Source: Trichobilharzia szidati (taxonomy: Eukaryota > Platyhelminthes > Trematoda > Strigeidida > Schistosomatidae). Taken from it: a DNA stretch of 64,000 bases. Made by a program: the position numbers and the translations under genes. The stretch spans positions 83,136,793-83,200,792 of the forward strand of contig OX235273.1 of the NCBI GenBank assembly GCA_944472155.2. The letters run 5' to 3'. Position 1 is the stretch's first letter; each line of letters begins with the position of its first letter. The notes below the pieces were generated by a model that did no database searches, was not told the DNA's origin, and saw only the letters and a list, made by a program, of their open reading frames with translations. Below are positions 61,170-64,000 of this stretch, piece after piece.

Positions 61170-64000
61170 CAATTTCATATAGTAAATGTTCTCTAGAATC
61201 GGATCTGATTGTGAGCCCATACAGATTCTATCTAGTTGTCGGTATTATATATTGTTGAATACAAAGTGTACATTATATATTAAACGATTAAATTTGCTAC
61301 GATACAGGGTAATCACTTGTCCTATTGACTTCGACTAATTGGTTGGCATATGTAGTCCGCTGTCTCAACATTTGTGAGCAAGGAGGATGAATTAGTGGAT
61401 AATAAAGTATTGTTAGTTACATTCCTTCTCACATATTCTGCAGGAGAAGACAAAGTGCATTAAATCTGTATCTCATAATTTTTTCGTGCAAAAGTTCACG
61501 AATTTCAACCAATCAGTTTTAGTTTTAGTGATATACTGACTCAAGCATATCTAAAACTAAACGAGTAGGATCTTGCGATGCTCACAATTTAGGTAGATCT
61601 TAAAGTTGTGAAGCGTTGATCTCTGTTGGATTCATTAATTCATACATCGTTGTCGACATCATTACTCTCCAATGCAACCTCCTAAGACAATCACTCATTC
61701 GTTGCTCAGCTTTGACATTTAAACTGATACTTAATTTGACTTTTCAAAATCGATAACATTTCTTCAACGCAATCGTCCTCATCTAATAACACTGCACCTC
61801 CACCATTATCAGACCACTTACAGTTCCCCTCCCATTTCCTCTATATTCTCTTCAAGATTCTGTTTGTCGGACAACTGACAAACACTATATAACTGTGTGC
61901 TATATAAAATAAACCTACTCAATACAGTACTATGTTTTACCCAAATTATTTCCATACTCTTGTGGCATAATAGTTAAAGACTGTTTTATTCCCTCTCTTT
62001 CAATCTACAATTACGGAACCTGAATATTCCTCTTACTTAGCATTGATCTACTGCGTCGATCCAAACATTTCTCTGTGTTATTATGCGTCTCCATTATTTT
62101 TCGTCTCACAGATCGCTCAAGATCTTAATCCTTTTTGTGACAAGGTCATTCTTTTTATGACAAGCTCTTTATACCATTGGTGAAGCACCATAAAAGCACC
62201 GTATTAAATTCTTCTTTAGAAATTTATGCATTTCAAATTAGGAACTTATGAAATTTAGTCAAAAACTTTTCATTAGTTGCCATTCTAAATTCATTCAGTG
62301 AATAGAAACTTCCCAACTATTTAGCAAAAATTACACTCGCTTATGACTTGAGGCTAAGTACAACAACTGAACGAATTGAAGTGATAATAACGCACCTGCG
62401 TATGTGCATATTTTTCAGTATGCTAAAAAGCATGAGTTTATATTTCAGGACTAGCATTCCTAAAGTGAGAAGCAGTTGCAGTCCTGAATATTGAAGTGGC
62501 TTTCAACAGCAAGTTTCTTGGAATGAGCTCAGATATTTCTTTGTCATCACCTGTTTTGACAAACACAAACTGATGGATGCATTTGGAAGAAACATGGAGT
62601 GAAGATTTGTCAGCTCTAGATTGCTTAGGTAAACAAATTTATTTGTAAACAGTGACAAATTTAGCGGCTGATAAACCCCTAAAACCAGCTCAAATGTTGT
62701 CCTGTTCACCCGTTCCTATTCATATAAATTGGATTTTGTCTCATGTGTGATGCTTCTGCTATAAGACCTTTTATTACATACAGACTATACTGAATGATTC
62801 TATCATTAAGAAAGACAGTGTTATGGTCCCACGTATGAGTACGCCAGGTCGCAGTTGAAAATTTTTCGAATTTTTCATGTCCTATTAAGCTTTCAGGTGA
62901 TCAAAGAGTAGGTTCAGCATACTCCTTGTTCCCAACTTGGCTTCTCAAGGAGCTTGTTCAATGAACATTCTGTCACAAGCTGAACATATTATCCCACGAA
63001 TATAATCATATTTAGAATCTTCAAAGATTCTGTTGAATTTGTTATATACAACTTTGGTGTCATTTTATGTAACAGTCTATTTAGGTGAAAACTGTTGTAG
63101 TTTATAATTTTATAGTACTTTCTAGGTTACATCCTATGCTAATTTACATTTAGGGATAGAATCTCACAGGAGATCACATATCACTCCATGAAATGTAGTT
63201 AGAGGCTTGTTTCTCAATTATCATTTAATCATAAATAGTATACACAGTGTCAAGGTACTTAAATCAGCGAATCTGAGCTAACTTCGAGTTTGATCTTACA
63301 TGATCCTAGCATCAAACATGACGTATTCCGAAAAACCTTGTCCTTTACTCTGTCCAAACAACATCTAGTTATTTGAGTAAGCAGAGATGAGTTTAAAGAT
63401 ACTGCATCATTGCCATAGACTTTGATCCAGAGGCTGATGCTGCCCTTAATGAAAAAACCTCCTGATACCAGTAAGATAAATTTTGTAGATCAACCATTTT
63501 GGTTGGGTGTATTTTTGGATTTCAACACTTACGTTGTATATGAATGTCTCAATCTCTTAAATGCCAGATGACGATCACAATTAAAGTAACGTGCACTATG
63601 ATTGTAAGTGATTTTAGTCAATTCACTACCCAGATTATCTTTCTGATACATGAACGTCTTCGAGAGAGCTCGTCTTGACTAATATAGCTTATTGGGTCAT
63701 TCTGATACATATGCTCAAATAGAATGTCAAGGTGACGAGTTTTATTCTTGATGGGACATCGAATTCTAAAGTTCATATATACACCAAAGGCGATGGATAT
63801 AATGCAATCATTAACTATCAAATCAGGGTGGTATCAGGCAAACTAAAATATTGAATGATTATTGTCTGAGGTCTTTGCACAGTTTGTCTGATTTCTTCAG
63901 GCAAAGTTATGTGCGAATACGTTCGCTGGAGAACGCCAGCAACACTGTCAAGACGATTATGTTGTAGAAATCTTGTGAAAATATAAATTCTCAGAACAGT
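61170..64000. other. Stretch with no recognisable gene
   Basis: Short minus-strand ORFs at 62503-62709 and 63618-63821 have no motif I recognise and no partner exons. No inverted or direct repeat within the window was noticed here. Confidence 0.35.

Overview
The window looks like nuclear DNA of a trematode, most likely a blood fluke (Schistosomatidae). Reasons: it is AT-rich and intron-bearing; it carries a family of cathepsin D-like aspartic proteases with 33-39 nt second introns; and its repeats are of flatworm type (Penelope-like, RTE, CR1/Jockey, BEL/Pao and gypsy fragments, tRNA-derived SINEs). Genus and species cannot be settled by reading. No bacterial operons, tRNA genes, rRNA or CRISPR were seen.

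The protein-coding content is a decayed cluster of A1-family aspartic proteases. Gene A (18344-22665, +) is the only copy that reads through: six exons, 395 codons, signal peptide, propeptide and both DTG catalytic motifs. Gene B (53887-59469, -) has five exons of exactly the same lengths as A but no exon 5, the one with the second catalytic Asp; a repeat lies in that place and an RTE element sits in intron 3. Gene C (31695-40094, -) keeps all six exons but has Asp to Asn in the first DTG and two stop codons. Gene D is a lone exon-5 relic (8670-8889, -).

The rest is mobile DNA, often nested. Positions 1-6656 and 40545-43870 are inverted copies of one repeat (R1). Copy one has gained a CR1/Jockey LINE (2600-5862) and a U1 snRNA-SINE chimera (6123-6482); copy two has gained a SINE (42676-42876). 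Three more diverged R1 copies lie at 26130-28100, 46060-47454 and 50800-52010. A foldback element (12120-16074) was hit by an LTR-like insertion (12196-12820) and by a 2.7-kb head-to-head pair of 5'-truncated Penelope-like elements (12921-15661) with a 14-bp target duplication. Two smaller insertions (39593-39861 and 47468-47619) have the same layout: inverted pairs, 3' ends outward, 12-13 bp target duplications. The Penelope 3' ends carry sequences that fit the hammerhead ribozyme consensus.

Other pieces are a SINE (24857-25083) that shares segments with the RTE element at 54628-57615, a second truncated CR1 (48881-50745), a BEL/Pao gag relic (28125-29069), a gypsy integrase relic (about 36950-37500) and several Penelope relics. 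About a third of the window shows nothing recognisable beyond decayed repeats.
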